The notes: a model not told the origin generated them from the letters alone. 64,000 nucleotides of DNA from Prochlorococcus marinus CUG1438 (GCA_017644325.1 JAEPLS010000002.1:310001-374000), one strand, 5' to 3'; positions 22,395-32,324 are shown, numbered from the stretch's first letter. A program made the numbers and translations.

Positions 22395-22748
22395 TCATAA
22401 GTAAATTTTTTTACCGTTATCAAATTTATAAAAATTTTTTTCATCTTCTTGAAATATCATTTCTCCATTTAATTTGGATTTCTTAAATTTTGAAAGTCTT
22501 GCTCTGTGAATATTGGATTTTCTAAATATGACATTTTCTTTATCATTTTTTCCAATACTTATGTTTATATTTGGGTTTGAAAAAGTTTTTTCTTCCTCCC
22601 TTAAAAAAATTCTTTCAATATTTGATTGTTTACTCAACATTTGCTTTTTAAATTTCGTTAATTTAACGTTTTTTATTTTTTCTGAATAATTTATTTTGTA
22701 GAACAAAAAGATAATTATAAAAATTATAAAAATTAAGAATTTATTCAT
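22395..22748 (-). CDS. Hypothetical membrane-anchored basic protein, 117 aa
   Basis: An N-terminal helix (FLIFIIFIIIFLFYKI) is followed by a Lys/Asn-rich soluble part with repeated K-x-x-K pairs. It is the last gene of a likely minus-strand unit with the 63-aa protein and the PfkB kinase (3- and 21-bp gaps). No family recognised. Confidence 0.5.
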   Translation of the reverse strand: MNKFLIFIIFIIIFLFYKINYSEKIKNVKLTKFKKQMLSKQSNIERIFLREEEKTFSNPNINISIGKNDKENVIFRKSNIHRARLSKFKKSKLNGEMIFQEDEKNFYKFDNGKKIYL

Positions 22749-22751
22749 TAC

Positions 22752-22943
22752 CTATTTAATTTTAATTTGAATATCTACCCCTAAGTTACTCTTAGTTGTT
22801 AATATTTCTTTTTTTAGAAATCCATAGGTAAAAATTCTTGATAATGTTTTCAAGGATTTAAAAACTAATACGAAAGTAAACAAAAAAAATATAATAAGGT
22901 TTTCAACGATAATATTTTTATTTCCATTTTTTAAATTATTCAT
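22752..22943 (-). CDS. Hypothetical small membrane protein, 63 aa
   Basis: One helix (NLIIFFLFTFVLVFKSL) with basic flanks and a polar C-terminus. It sits between the PfkB gene and the 117-aa protein on the same strand. Function unknown. Confidence 0.4.
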   Translation of the reverse strand: MNNLKNGNKNIIVENLIIFFLFTFVLVFKSLKTLSRIFTYGFLKKEILTTKSNLGVDIQIKIK

Positions 22944-22964
22944 GAAATTTTAAGTCACCTATTT

Positions 22965-23828
22965 TTAAATAATTTTTTTATATGGTCCAAAAAATTCACT
23001 AGCATCTCTACCTAACATTTTAGCAAGTTTTAAGCTTTTATCTATATTCCATTTTGATGCCATTCCATAAAGAATACCGGCAGCAAAAGAGTCACCACAT
23101 CCATAAGAATCAATCTTTGGTTTTTTGTTTTTAAGAGCCTTATATCTTCCTCCAGGAAATATTATTCCCCCTTTCTCTCCCTCAGTTTTTATAGTGTATC
23201 TAGGCTTTTTCGATAACTCGGATAAAGAAAAAACCTCACCAGGATCAAGATTACTACCTATTAATCCATCCAATATAATATTTGACTTATTTATAGTGTC
23301 TAAACCCACTCTTGGAGTTGTACAAAGTATTGAAGCTGATCTGGCAAATTTAAAAATCTCTATATCAGATGCAGTAATGAAAATTCCGTCCATTTTTTTT
23401 AAAATGTTCCATTCTAAGTTGTCTTTATATTTTGGAGCCAACCTTTCTCCAATAACTGTAATTGCTCTCTCGCCTTTATAGTCAGTCAAACTAAATCCTC
23501 TTCTAGTAGGTTTATCACGCCATGCCACATGTAATTTCATTCCCATATTTGAAAGAATTTTGAAGCATTTATTTCCATAATAATCGTTACCTAATGCAGT
23601 AAAAAAATGAATTTGGTTTGTAGTTAATTCAGAGAGTTTTTTCGCAATAATAGAACCTCCACCAGCTGGATATTCAAGAGAATTTTCAGAATGAGAAATA
23701 ACACCCGGTTTTGGTAATTGATCGACCTGTAAGAAATTTATCCACTCAACATGACCTACTACAGCAAAATTTAGGTTTCCTTTTTTAAATTTATATTCTT
23801 CAAATGTATTATTATTTTCAACAACCAT
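22965..23828 (-). CDS. PfkB-family sugar/nucleoside kinase
   Basis: A 287-residue ribokinase-fold protein. The N-terminal PfkB signature region is AGGGSIIAKKLSELTTNQIHFFTALGNDYYG. The C-terminal catalytic motif reads DSYGCGDSFAAGILYGM, in which the usual D-T-x-G-A-G-D has Cys in place of the first Ala. The Asp base and anion hole are kept, so it should be active. The substrate is unknown. It heads a three-gene minus-strand run. Confidence 0.75.
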   Translation of the reverse strand: MVVENNNTFEEYKFKKGNLNFAVVGHVEWINFLQVDQLPKPGVISHSENSLEYPAGGGSIIAKKLSELTTNQIHFFTALGNDYYGNKCFKILSNMGMKLHVAWRDKPTRRGFSLTDYKGERAITVIGERLAPKYKDNLEWNILKKMDGIFITASDIEIFKFARSASILCTTPRVGLDTINKSNIILDGLIGSNLDPGEVFSLSELSKKPRYTIKTEGEKGGIIFPGGRYKALKNKKPKIDSYGCGDSFAAGILYGMASKWNIDKSLKLAKMLGRDASEFFGPYKKII

Positions 23829-23869
23829 AATCTCTTAAATACTATTATTAAAAAGAAATTTTTTGACAA

Positions 23870-24244
23870 ATGAATTCATTTAACATTTTAAAAGATAATA
23901 AACAGATACTATCTTATCTTTACCTTTTTATATCTATCTTTGGTGCTGTTCTTCCTATGATGGCAAATTTTGAATTTGCTATGGAATACGGAAATAGTTT
24001 TGATATTAATAAGTTCATTGCCTTAGCTAATGTAAACCCTGCAGCTCAATCTGTTGCGAGAGATTTATTAGTAGGAGCTAGCGCTATTTTTTTATGGATG
24101 GTAAATGAATCAAAAAAATTAAATATGAAAAATATGTGGATTGTTTACCTAGGAACTTTTCTTATAGCATTTGCATTTTCTGCACCTTTTTTCTTATTTC
24201 TAAGAGAGAGAAGAATTATTGAATTAGAGAAAAATTTAATTTAA
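23870..24244 (+). CDS. DUF2834 membrane protein, 124 aa
   Basis: Three to four helices, with GAVLPMMANFEFAMEYG after the first helix and ARDLLVGASAIFLWMVNESKKL later, matching the DUF2834 pattern (a G-x-x-x-P segment, a D-L-L pair and a W-x-x-x-E pair). Function unknown. It diverges from the PfkB gene and converges with the MFS gene. Confidence 0.65.
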   Translation: MNSFNILKDNKQILSYLYLFISIFGAVLPMMANFEFAMEYGNSFDINKFIALANVNPAAQSVARDLLVGASAIFLWMVNESKKLNMKNMWIVYLGTFLIAFAFSAPFFLFLRERRIIELEKNLI

Positions 24245-24252
24245 AAGATTAA

Positions 24253-25482
24253 TTAAAATACTTTCTTAATAAGAAATCCAAAAATCATAATGCAAGAAAT
24301 TGAAATAGATAACCAGATAATTGAAGCATAACCAAATAGATCTAATATGATTCCCGAAATAAATGGTCCAAAAAAATAACCCATAGCAAAACATTGTGAT
24401 AATAAAGCAAGAGCAAAACCTTTATCCTTTGAGGGAGCTATTCTGAAAACTAAATCTGTTGAAGTTGGAAGAAATGAAGCAGTACCTAAACTAACTAATA
24501 ACAATGAAAAACAAATTAAATAAAAAGCTGTAATATTTAAATAATTAGAAATAAATAATATAAATGTAGCGAAAGAGAAGTTTATTAAACTAAATTTCAA
24601 TCCAAATAATCTACCTTTCTTTGATATCCAAGAACCCACAGGCCATTGTAAAAATAATAACAAAATCAACTGAATGGAAATCATAAGACTTGTTATTTCC
24701 TTATCTAGTGCATTCCTATGTACTCCCCCTTTAACAAGATCCAAAGGTAAAGTTACTTGAATCAAAGCCAGCGAAGTAGTTATCAATAATATAGATAAAA
24801 TTATTATTGAGGAATTCCTATTCCACCCAAATTGTCCCTCGTTAATTGGATCTACAAATTTTTTTTGGAAAGTCTCTAAAATTCTTGAGATAGAAGAATT
24901 ATTTCTCGAAATTAAATAAACAATAGCGAACATACAAAAAATATCATTTACAAATATTGATTTTGAGTAAAAAAAATTAGTCATAAAACCGCCTATTAAT
25001 ACCCCTAAAAATATTCCTAAAGCCTCCGAACTTCTAACAAGAGAATAAGCTTTTCGTGTTTCGATCGGATGACAGAAACAAGGTACTCCAAACTCGGCAG
25101 CAGGCCAATATATTCCTGCTGCGGCTCCAACAAATGATTGTCCAATTATGTAAAAAAATGTATCTCTTGAAAAAATAAGGAATAAGCTTGCAGCAATACT
25201 TAGTATTGATGAAGCAATTAATGGGAATTGTATTTTACCTGTTTTATTTAGATAATTACCGGTAAAGAATCTTGTCAAGGTGCCAATTATTGCCGAGATA
25301 GTAAATCCCAAGCCTATATTTGTTGCCGATAATCCAATATTATTGAAAATGAGTGATGTTAAATAAATAACACCTCCTGCTCCAAAGGCAGCATAAAATC
25401 TTATCTTGGTAATTAACCTCAAAGGATATGGAAATTGAATCCACCAATTTTTGCTTATTTGAAAACTATTTGGACTAATCAC
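24253..25482 (-). CDS. Major facilitator superfamily transporter
   Basis: A 409-residue, 12-helix MFS carrier with the loop-2/3 motif GTLTRFFTGNYLNKTGK and the matching half-way loop WPVGSWISKKGRLFG. No substrate signature is seen; drug or sugar export is possible. The start codon is GTG at 25482, only 2 bp from the GTG of the divergent hydrolase gene. Confidence 0.8.
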   Translation of the reverse strand: MISPNSFQISKNWWIQFPYPLRLITKIRFYAAFGAGGVIYLTSLIFNNIGLSATNIGLGFTISAIIGTLTRFFTGNYLNKTGKIQFPLIASSILSIAASLFLIFSRDTFFYIIGQSFVGAAAGIYWPAAEFGVPCFCHPIETRKAYSLVRSSEALGIFLGVLIGGFMTNFFYSKSIFVNDIFCMFAIVYLISRNNSSISRILETFQKKFVDPINEGQFGWNRNSSIIILSILLITTSLALIQVTLPLDLVKGGVHRNALDKEITSLMISIQLILLLFLQWPVGSWISKKGRLFGLKFSLINFSFATFILFISNYLNITAFYLICFSLLLVSLGTASFLPTSTDLVFRIAPSKDKGFALALLSQCFAMGYFFGPFISGIILDLFGYASIIWLSISISCIMIFGFLIKKVF

Positions 25483-25484
25483 AA

Positions 25485-27059
25485 GTGAAATTCATTTTTA
25501 TAATTTTTTTAGGTTTTTTTGGTTTATTTCTTAATAATGGTTCAAAAGCTGCTGAAAAGATAAATATTAAATTTGAAGAGATGAAAATCCCTCTTACTAT
25601 AGACCAATTATCAAAATTAGAAAAATACAAAGATGATTCAACAGAATTAATAGATTGGTTAAAAAATAATGGATTAATAAAAGTTTTTGAATTATCTAAA
25701 TTTCTAGAATTTCCAATTTTCAAGGAAGAAGGATTGAACAGAGAAGTATTAAGAAGTTGGGTAGGGCGTAAAATCCTAACAGAACTAAGTAAAACCATTT
25801 CAGTTCCTAATGACAATAATGGGATAGAAATTTTCAATACTATAGAAAATTTGTTAGATCAAAAAAAAGCAGTTTCAACTTTAGACATCATAAAGGCAAT
25901 ACCCTCAAAAGAGATTAATTTAGATATTGATAATTTGATTTTAATAATTTCATCATGGAAAAATGAATTAGCAATGCAACAAGGTCTTATATCGAAATTA
26001 AATAATCTTGAGAATGTTAATGAAGACAACTTTAATAAAAGTGAAGATAATTTCACTTCAGATCTTATTAAGAAAAATAAAAAAGTTTATGCTCCTCACC
26101 GAGTAGAACCATTTGAAGTTGAACTATGGAAAAGTAACAAAAAAAATTATGATAAAGAACTGATAATTTTTATGCCTGGTCTTGGAGGCGAAATAAATAA
26201 TTTCAAATGGATAGGAAACGAGTTAACTAAAAGAGGATGGCCAATAGTATTTATAGATCATAGAGGAAGTAATTTAAAAGCATTTAAAGAAGTAATAGAG
26301 GGTAAAGAAGCCATCCCAGGGAGTGTTGACTTTTTCTTGTATAGATTAAAGGATTTAGATGCTGTATTAAAAGCTCATAAAAATGGAAAATTTGGTTTAC
26401 CAAATGATTCTTATATCTTGATGGGGCATTCACTTGGAGCTTTAATAGCACTTTTATATGAGAGCAATAAACCAATCGATCAACTTGAAGAAAGATGTGA
26501 TTCAGCATTAAAAGACTTTGCAGTTACGAATTTATCAAAATTACTTCAATGTCAATTAAGTGAAATTCCACTTTATGAGAAAAATAACGTTAATAAGGCA
26601 ACTGCAATAATAGGCTTTAACTCTTTTGGCAGTTTATTATGGCCAAAAGATTATAGTTCTGGGATAAAAATACCAACTCTACTTATAGGTGGTACATATG
26701 ACCTTATTACGCCTTTAATTAGTGAACAATTTATAGTTTTTTCCGCCTTAAATAATCCATCAAATAGGTTTCTAATTATTGAAGGGGCGAGCCATTTTTC
26801 GCCAATCAGAATAAAAAATAGTTACATAAAAAATAGTGATCTCTTCAAAATAGATAAATCTTTTATCGGTTCAGATCCAATTTCAGTACAAGATTTATCT
26901 TCAAAATATATACTTAAATTTATAAAAAATATTAAGGTTAAAGAGAGTCCAAGTTTAATTAAAAATCAAAGAGAGATGGGACTTGATTTCCATCTTTTAG
27001 ATCTTGAAACCATAAAAGAAGTTTCAAAAAATCAGTACTCTATTCTTGGATCTAAATAG
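25485..27059 (+). CDS. Exported alpha/beta hydrolase with DUF1400 N-terminal domain
   Basis: A 524-residue protein. A signal peptide (FIFIIFLGFFGLFLNNGSKA) precedes a helical DUF1400-like domain (about 25-190) typical of cyanobacterial extracellular lipases. The hydrolase core follows with the elbow MGHSLGAL (nucleophile S316), an oxyanion MPGLGGE and the late GASHFSP His. It is probably a periplasmic lipase or esterase. It starts with GTG at 25485, and its last 28 nt overlap the convergent permease gene. Confidence 0.75.
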   Translation: MKFIFIIFLGFFGLFLNNGSKAAEKINIKFEEMKIPLTIDQLSKLEKYKDDSTELIDWLKNNGLIKVFELSKFLEFPIFKEEGLNREVLRSWVGRKILTELSKTISVPNDNNGIEIFNTIENLLDQKKAVSTLDIIKAIPSKEINLDIDNLILIISSWKNELAMQQGLISKLNNLENVNEDNFNKSEDNFTSDLIKKNKKVYAPHRVEPFEVELWKSNKKNYDKELIIFMPGLGGEINNFKWIGNELTKRGWPIVFIDHRGSNLKAFKEVIEGKEAIPGSVDFFLYRLKDLDAVLKAHKNGKFGLPNDSYILMGHSLGALIALLYESNKPIDQLEERCDSALKDFAVTNLSKLLQCQLSEIPLYEKNNVNKATAIIGFNSFGSLLWPKDYSSGIKIPTLLIGGTYDLITPLISEQFIVFSALNNPSNRFLIIEGASHFSPIRIKNSYIKNSDLFKIDKSFIGSDPISVQDLSSKYILKFIKNIKVKESPSLIKNQREMGLDFHLLDLETIKEVSKNQYSILGSK

Positions 27060-28054
27060 GCAATTAAAATATCTACAAAGAGATTTAAAGAAACTATAAG
27101 CATAGAAGTAAAAATTACAATGCCTTGAACCAAGGTATAGTCTCTCTGAGAAATTGCTTCATGTAATCTTAAAGCAATTCCTGGCCATGAAAAAGTTACT
27201 TCAAACAAAAGAGCACCTCCTGCCAAGGAAGCCATTGTCAAACCAGAAATAGTGACAATTGGCAATAGAGCATTAGGTAAAGCATGATTTAAAAAAATTC
27301 TTTTCCTAGATATTCCCCTGCAAATAGCTGCATTTACATAATCACTTTTTAATGTCTTTTCTAAATTTACTCTTAATGAACGGCTGAATATACCACTCAA
27401 AAGAAGGCCAAGTGTAATGGAAGGAAGTGCGAGATGATAAAGGCTATCTTTAAAAGCAATAATATTATTTGAAAGAATACTATCTAAAACTAGGAAACCT
27501 GTAATTTGAGGTTGTTCCTGGAAGATTGGAAATCTACCTCCAATTGGGGAAATATTAAAAAACACAGAAAATAATAATTGCGCTAACATCGCTCCCCAAA
27601 AAGGTGGGATCGCATAAGTGGCAATTCCTAATATTCTCGCAATATAATCAGTCTTTTTACCTCTTTTTCTTAAGCTAATTAATCCCAATGGGAATCCTAT
27701 TAATATGGCACTTAATATTGAAAAAAAACCAAGCTCAAGACTTGCAGGCAAAGACTTAAGAATAATATTTAGGACTGGCTCTTGGGTACTAAGAGATTGG
27801 CCAAAATCTAAGTGCAATATATTTTTTATATATATAAAATATTGATTTATTAAAGGTTCATTTAGACCCAATTTATTTCTCAGAAATTCCCTTGAAACCT
27901 CATCGGCGCCAGATCCAAGTATGGCATCGACAGGGTCGCCTGGTGCAACTCTTAATAAAATAAATACTAATGAAGAAATTATCCATAACATTATTGGTAT
28001 TAATGAAATTTTTTGTAATGAATAATTTAGTAGTTTATTAAAGTTTCTACTCAT
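27032..28054 (-). CDS. Peptide/nickel-type ABC permease (DppB-like)
   Basis: A 340-residue inner-membrane permease with six helices and the EAA-type loop ICRGISRKRIFLNHALPNALLPIV. It opens with the DppB-type VFILLRVAPGDPVDAILG. It overlaps the binding-protein gene by 8 nt. No DppC, DppD or DppF gene is beside it, so the transporter must be completed by genes elsewhere. The substrate could be peptides or another small solute. Confidence 0.85.
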   Translation of the reverse strand: MSRNFNKLLNYSLQKISLIPIMLWIISSLVFILLRVAPGDPVDAILGSGADEVSREFLRNKLGLNEPLINQYFIYIKNILHLDFGQSLSTQEPVLNIILKSLPASLELGFFSILSAILIGFPLGLISLRKRGKKTDYIARILGIATYAIPPFWGAMLAQLLFSVFFNISPIGGRFPIFQEQPQITGFLVLDSILSNNIIAFKDSLYHLALPSITLGLLLSGIFSRSLRVNLEKTLKSDYVNAAICRGISRKRIFLNHALPNALLPIVTISGLTMASLAGGALLFEVTFSWPGIALRLHEAISQRDYTLVQGIVIFTSMLIVSLNLFVDILIAYLDPRIEY

Positions 28055-29618
28055 AAATTAACTTAAGATCACTCAATGAGATTATTCCTGCACCATTAAA
28101 AATAGGTTTTGATATTTTACTTTGAGACCATGCTTTTTGAGAGGATATCCAAATAGGAATATAAGGGATTGAATTTGCTGCTATTTTTTCAATTTCAACA
28201 AGTTTTTCTAACCTTTTAATTCCACTTATTTTTTCACTCTCAAGAAATAAACTTTTCACTTTATCAGATCCCCAAAAACTACCACTGTAAACAGATTCTC
28301 CTTGTTTACATATGCCATCAACTATTTCATTACAGCTTAAAAGGGGGGTGAGATAGGCTTCTGGATCTGAATAAGCTCCAGTCCAATCGAGAATGACTGC
28401 AGTATAGATCCCTAAACTTAGATTCTTATAAACTGTTGTAGATTCAACTCCGTTTAGTACAACATCAATACAATCTTTCAAAGAATTTTTTATTTCTTCC
28501 TGCCACGTCAAGGCAATAAGTTTATCAGCTGGTACATTCGATCTATAAGTAAGGGGTATTCTCAAAATGTTTCCATTACAATAATTTTCTTTTTGCAATA
28601 ACCTTCTCGCTTCTAAATAATCATATTTAGGCCACACTTCTTTATTATCTTTTTTTAATATTGGAGGAATGATCGATCTAGATGGTTTCCTTAATCCATA
28701 ACTTACTTTGTCACTAATTAATTTCCTATTGATACTTTTTGCCAAAGCCATTCTTAAATTAAGATTACTTAAAGGATAAGAACTAGTTTTAAGGCTTATA
28801 AAACTTAATTCGGTGAAAGGGCTATTACCTTCTTTAAACTGTTTATTCCTACTTAAATTATTTAAACTTTTTCTCTGACTATCATCAATTGAATTTGATA
28901 AGAGGACGTCAATTTGCTTACTTTTTAAAGCACCAAAAAGAGAAGATGAATTTGAATATCCCACAAAATTAATGCCATTATTTAAGGGCTTTTCACCCCA
29001 ATAATTCAAATTTGGATCAATTGATTGAACTTCATTAGAAAAACTGGTTAGTACATATTTGCCAGTACCAACGAATTTCTCATTTAAAAACTTATCAGAA
29101 TATTCTTTGTAAAATGAAGGAGATATTGGAGTTAAATTTACTGATGTAAGTAAACCATTTAAAGAACTTGATGGTTTATTTAAATTTATTATGACTGAAT
29201 ATTCACTTGGCGTTTCTATTGATTTAATCTTATTTCCTAAAATATAATTCATAGTTCCAATTCTTTTGAATCTATTAAAAGTAAACTTTATTGCATTTGA
29301 GTTAAATGAAGTCCCATCGTGAAAAAAAACATTTTTTCTTAAATTAATAGTTATTTGAAGTCTATCTTTTGAAATGATTGGCATCCCCGAGGCCAATTGA
29401 GGTGTTAATTCTCCGTTAGAATCTAATTCATACAATGTATCTCCAAGAGAACTGATTAATTGAATTGCTTTTAGAGTATTAGCTCTAGCTGGATCTAGAG
29501 ATTCAATCTTTCCAGAACTTGCTACTATGATTTTTTTTGATATTCTTTTTGAACCGCAAGAATTCTGTAAAAAAGAAATTAAAATAATAAATATTGATAA
29601 AAGAACTTTTTTTTTCAT
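28047..29618 (-). CDS. ABC substrate-binding protein, family 5
   Basis: A 523-residue SBP_bac_5 protein. The signal region (LLSIFIILISFLQNSC) has a lipobox-like Cys, though the -3 to -1 residues (Q-N-S) are unusual. The family pattern is clear: SLDPARANTLKAIQLISSLGDTLYEL, NLRKNVFFHDGTSFNSNAIKFTFNR and NLRMALAKSINRKLI. It would capture peptides or similar solutes for the permease that follows. Confidence 0.85.
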   Translation of the reverse strand: MKKKVLLSIFIILISFLQNSCGSKRISKKIIVASSGKIESLDPARANTLKAIQLISSLGDTLYELDSNGELTPQLASGMPIISKDRLQITINLRKNVFFHDGTSFNSNAIKFTFNRFKRIGTMNYILGNKIKSIETPSEYSVIINLNKPSSSLNGLLTSVNLTPISPSFYKEYSDKFLNEKFVGTGKYVLTSFSNEVQSIDPNLNYWGEKPLNNGINFVGYSNSSSLFGALKSKQIDVLLSNSIDDSQRKSLNNLSRNKQFKEGNSPFTELSFISLKTSSYPLSNLNLRMALAKSINRKLISDKVSYGLRKPSRSIIPPILKKDNKEVWPKYDYLEARRLLQKENYCNGNILRIPLTYRSNVPADKLIALTWQEEIKNSLKDCIDVVLNGVESTTVYKNLSLGIYTAVILDWTGAYSDPEAYLTPLLSCNEIVDGICKQGESVYSGSFWGSDKVKSLFLESEKISGIKRLEKLVEIEKIAANSIPYIPIWISSQKAWSQSKISKPIFNGAGIISLSDLKLIYE

Positions 29619-29630
29619 ATATTTAAATAC

Positions 29631-29885
29631 TTAATTAATCTTTGATTGTTTTGAACAAAAAACTTGTAATGTTATTTGATTTATTTCTAAAGCGAATGTT
29701 TTTTTAAAATCACAAGCAAAAGGCCACTCCCTAACCCAACAAATTTTTTTTTCAATATTTAAACCAATTACTTGAAAAGTCTTATTGCTATTTTTAATTT
29801 TTACACAAGCCCCTTTGTAAAGATCTTCAGAACAAATTAAATTATTTTTTTGAATTTTATTAACTAATAGTTTTGAATTAATCAT
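29631..29885 (-). CDS. Hypothetical Cys-containing protein, 84 aa
   Basis: A soluble protein with five Cys (ICSED, GACVKI, KKICWVREWPFACDF, QVFCS) and beta-like stretches. It has an SH3-like feel: GACVKIKNSNKTFQVIGLNIEKKICWVREW. It lies 12 bp upstream of the binding-protein gene on the same strand, so it may be co-transcribed. No family recognised. Confidence 0.55.
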   Translation of the reverse strand: MINSKLLVNKIQKNNLICSEDLYKGACVKIKNSNKTFQVIGLNIEKKICWVREWPFACDFKKTFALEINQITLQVFCSKQSKIN

Positions 29886-29955
29886 TAAGTTACTTAAACC
29901 TAAGACTTACTTTCTTCGGTTTAACAAGCTATTAAGAAATTTGCAAACTATTTCT

Positions 29956-31257
29956 TTAAATGCAACTTAATTGACTTGCGATAGTTTTGACTTCATGAAG
30001 CGAATTTATTTCATCTTTTGATTTATCAAAATTTCCATTATTCACCTCATGAGTTATAACAACAATTTCAGCTTCGTCCTCAGTTACATCTAGTTGAACA
30101 ATTGATTCGATCGATACATTATTATTTCCAAAAATATCTCCAATCTTTCCAATTACGCCAGGACTATCAGAACAAATAATTCTAAGGTAATTTTTTTTAT
30201 TTATTTTAGAAGATTCTATTATATGACAGTTTCTCCAGAAATCAAAAGATAATAATGGATCGATTGAGTTATTATTTTTTAGAGTTGTTGCATGCAGATT
30301 TAATATATCTGATACTACTGATGCAGCAGTTGGACCACTCCCTGCACCTGGACCATACAACATTATTTCTCCAAGAGGATCAGCCTCTATCAATAATGCA
30401 TTATTAACTCCCATAACTGTTGCTAATGGATGAGATTTTGGAATCAAGGAAGGGCCTACCCAAATATTCAAAGCAAGTGAATCATTACTATTAATTTTTT
30501 GCCTTTCGGAAAGAGCCAAAAGCTTTATTTCAAATCCTAATTTATTCGCATATTCGATATCCTTTAGATTAATGCTACTAATTCCCTCTGAATGTATTTC
30601 ATCTCGTTTTATTTTACCTCCAAATGCGAGTTCACTAAGAATAGAAATCTTATCAGTAGCATCATGCCCCTCAACATCTGCCGTTGGATCTAATTCTGCA
30701 TAACCAAGGGTTTGAGCCAATTTTAATGTTTCCTTATAATCAGCTTTTTCTTTTGCCATCTTTGAAAGAATAAAATTCGTTGTGCCATTTATTATCCCCA
30801 CCATTTTTTTAATGCTGTTACTTTTTAATGATCTTTTTAATGGTTCAATTATTGGAATCCCTCCGCAGACTGCTGCCTCTGACAATATATAAACTTCTTC
30901 TTTAGCAGCAGTTTTATATATTTCTTCCCCATGTCTGGCAATGACTGCTTTATTTGCTGTAACAACAGATTTACCTGATTTTAATGATCGCATAATAATA
31001 GTTTTAGCCAAATCAACTCCTCCCATCACTTCAACAATTACATCGATGGAGGGGTCATTAATTAATTCAAATGGATCATCAGTTAATAAGTTATTATCTA
31101 GCTCAATATCCCTTTTTTTACAAAGATCTTTAACTGCTATTTTTGCAATTTCTATTTCTTTTAGAATTGGATGTGAATCAACTTCAGAACTTAATATTTT
31201 ATAAATACCTGAACCTACAGTTCCAAAACCTACGATGCCAATTTTACATTTTCTCAT
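29956..31257 (-). CDS. hom: Homoserine dehydrogenase
   Basis: A 433-residue enzyme reducing aspartate semialdehyde to homoserine for Thr and Met synthesis. The Rossmann start is IGIVGFGTVGSGIY, the catalytic region has VTANKAVIARHG and AAVCGGIPIIEPLK, and the signature YAELDPTADVEGHDATDKISILSELAFG is complete. The last 80 residues form an ACT regulatory domain (RIICSDSPGVIGKIGDIF), indicating feedback control. Last gene of the run that begins with chlI. Confidence 0.93.
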   Translation of the reverse strand: MRKCKIGIVGFGTVGSGIYKILSSEVDSHPILKEIEIAKIAVKDLCKKRDIELDNNLLTDDPFELINDPSIDVIVEVMGGVDLAKTIIMRSLKSGKSVVTANKAVIARHGEEIYKTAAKEEVYILSEAAVCGGIPIIEPLKRSLKSNSIKKMVGIINGTTNFILSKMAKEKADYKETLKLAQTLGYAELDPTADVEGHDATDKISILSELAFGGKIKRDEIHSEGISSINLKDIEYANKLGFEIKLLALSERQKINSNDSLALNIWVGPSLIPKSHPLATVMGVNNALLIEADPLGEIMLYGPGAGSGPTAASVVSDILNLHATTLKNNNSIDPLLSFDFWRNCHIIESSKINKKNYLRIICSDSPGVIGKIGDIFGNNNVSIESIVQLDVTEDEAEIVVITHEVNNGNFDKSKDEINSLHEVKTIASQLSCI

Positions 31258-31302
31258 TTTTTATTTCTTTTTAACTTTGAGTTTAATTTTATATTATTAG
31301 GC

Positions 31303-31722
31303 CTACAAAAATTCATTTGCTTGAGACTGCATTTTCAATAATATGTTTAAAAAACCATTTGATCGTGAAGGGGTTAAGCTTGCTTTTAAACCAGTATCTT
31401 CTATAAATTTATTATCTATTTCAACAACTTCATTTGGTGTCAGTTCATTTAATCCACTAATAAGAAATGCCAATAAACCCTTTGTTATGAGAGCATCAGA
31501 ATATCCTTCCCAAAATAATTTACCAGCTTTAATAGTTGCCTTAACAAAAACCTCTGAAACGCATCCCTTAACCTTATTCTCTTCAACAAGGATATTATTT
31601 TCTGGTTTTTTCAATTTTTTGCCCAACCACAAAATGTACTCATATTTTCTTTTTGGATCTTCTGATTTCTTCAACTTTTCGACTAAATTCGATAAATTAC
31701 CATATTTTTCTTGATTTTCCAT
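31303..31722 (-). CDS. sufE: SufE cysteine-desulfurase activator
   Basis: A 139-residue SufE-fold protein. The persulfide-accepting Cys is C54 in NKVKGCVSEVFV, preceded by RKYEYILWLGKKL, the usual start of the fold. It accepts sulfur from SufS and passes it to the SufBCD scaffold for Fe-S cluster assembly, important for photosystem I and ferredoxin. It sits between the cyclo-ligase and hom. Confidence 0.9.
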   Translation of the reverse strand: MENQEKYGNLSNLVEKLKKSEDPKRKYEYILWLGKKLKKPENNILVEENKVKGCVSEVFVKATIKAGKLFWEGYSDALITKGLLAFLISGLNELTPNEVVEIDNKFIEDTGLKASLTPSRSNGFLNILLKMQSQANEFL

Positions 31723-31759
31723 TTCTAAAACTATTAATAAACAACCTATAGATTTTTAA

Positions 31760-32317
31760 TTATACAAACATTTCTTTTTCTGTGATAAAGCCTGACAAAG
31801 GAATATCCCATTCAGCTCTCGTTAAAGGGGCTTCACTCAAGCAGTCAGAGGTCAATACTCCAATACATGGGACCTCCCTCCAATTTTCATCACTCCTTAA
31901 TTTATCAAAATAGCCTCCTCCATAACCTAATCTTATTAAATTTTTATCAACAGAAAGACAAGGTACAAGTATCATGCTTATCTCCTTGTGACTTAATGAA
32001 AATGAGTTATTTGGACTTAGTATCCCTTCAGAGTCTTTAGTAAGAGGACTTTCATCCCATGGATAAAATAACAACTCTTTTTTATTTTTACATCTAGGCA
32101 AAGCTAGAGGAGTTATTTCTTTAAGACTTCTGATATCTACTTCATTTTTTAGAGGCCAATATATTGCTATATAACCAATATTTTTATCTTCCTTCACAAA
32201 TGAATCAACATAAATTTTTACATTCTTTTCTACATTTCCCATTTGATTAAGTGAACTTTTATCTCTAAGCTTTCTAAACATGTCCCTCTCTAGTTTCTTT
32301 TTTTTTAAAATAGACAT
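31760..32317 (-). CDS. 5-formyltetrahydrofolate cyclo-ligase
   Basis: An ATP-dependent enzyme converting 5-formyl-THF to 5,10-methenyl-THF. The closing motif LIRLGYGGGYFDKL is diagnostic, with the phosphate-binding GYGGGYYD equivalent. I start at the ATG at 32317, 7 bp after the ruvC stop; a TTG- or ATG-type extension to 32344 would overlap ruvC. It is part of the chlI-ruvC-sufE-hom run. Confidence 0.85.
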   Translation of the reverse strand: MSILKKKKLERDMFRKLRDKSSLNQMGNVEKNVKIYVDSFVKEDKNIGYIAIYWPLKNEVDIRSLKEITPLALPRCKNKKELLFYPWDESPLTKDSEGILSPNNSFSLSHKEISMILVPCLSVDKNLIRLGYGGGYFDKLRSDENWREVPCIGVLTSDCLSEAPLTRAEWDIPLSGFITEKEMFV

Positions 32318-32324
32318 ATTGATT

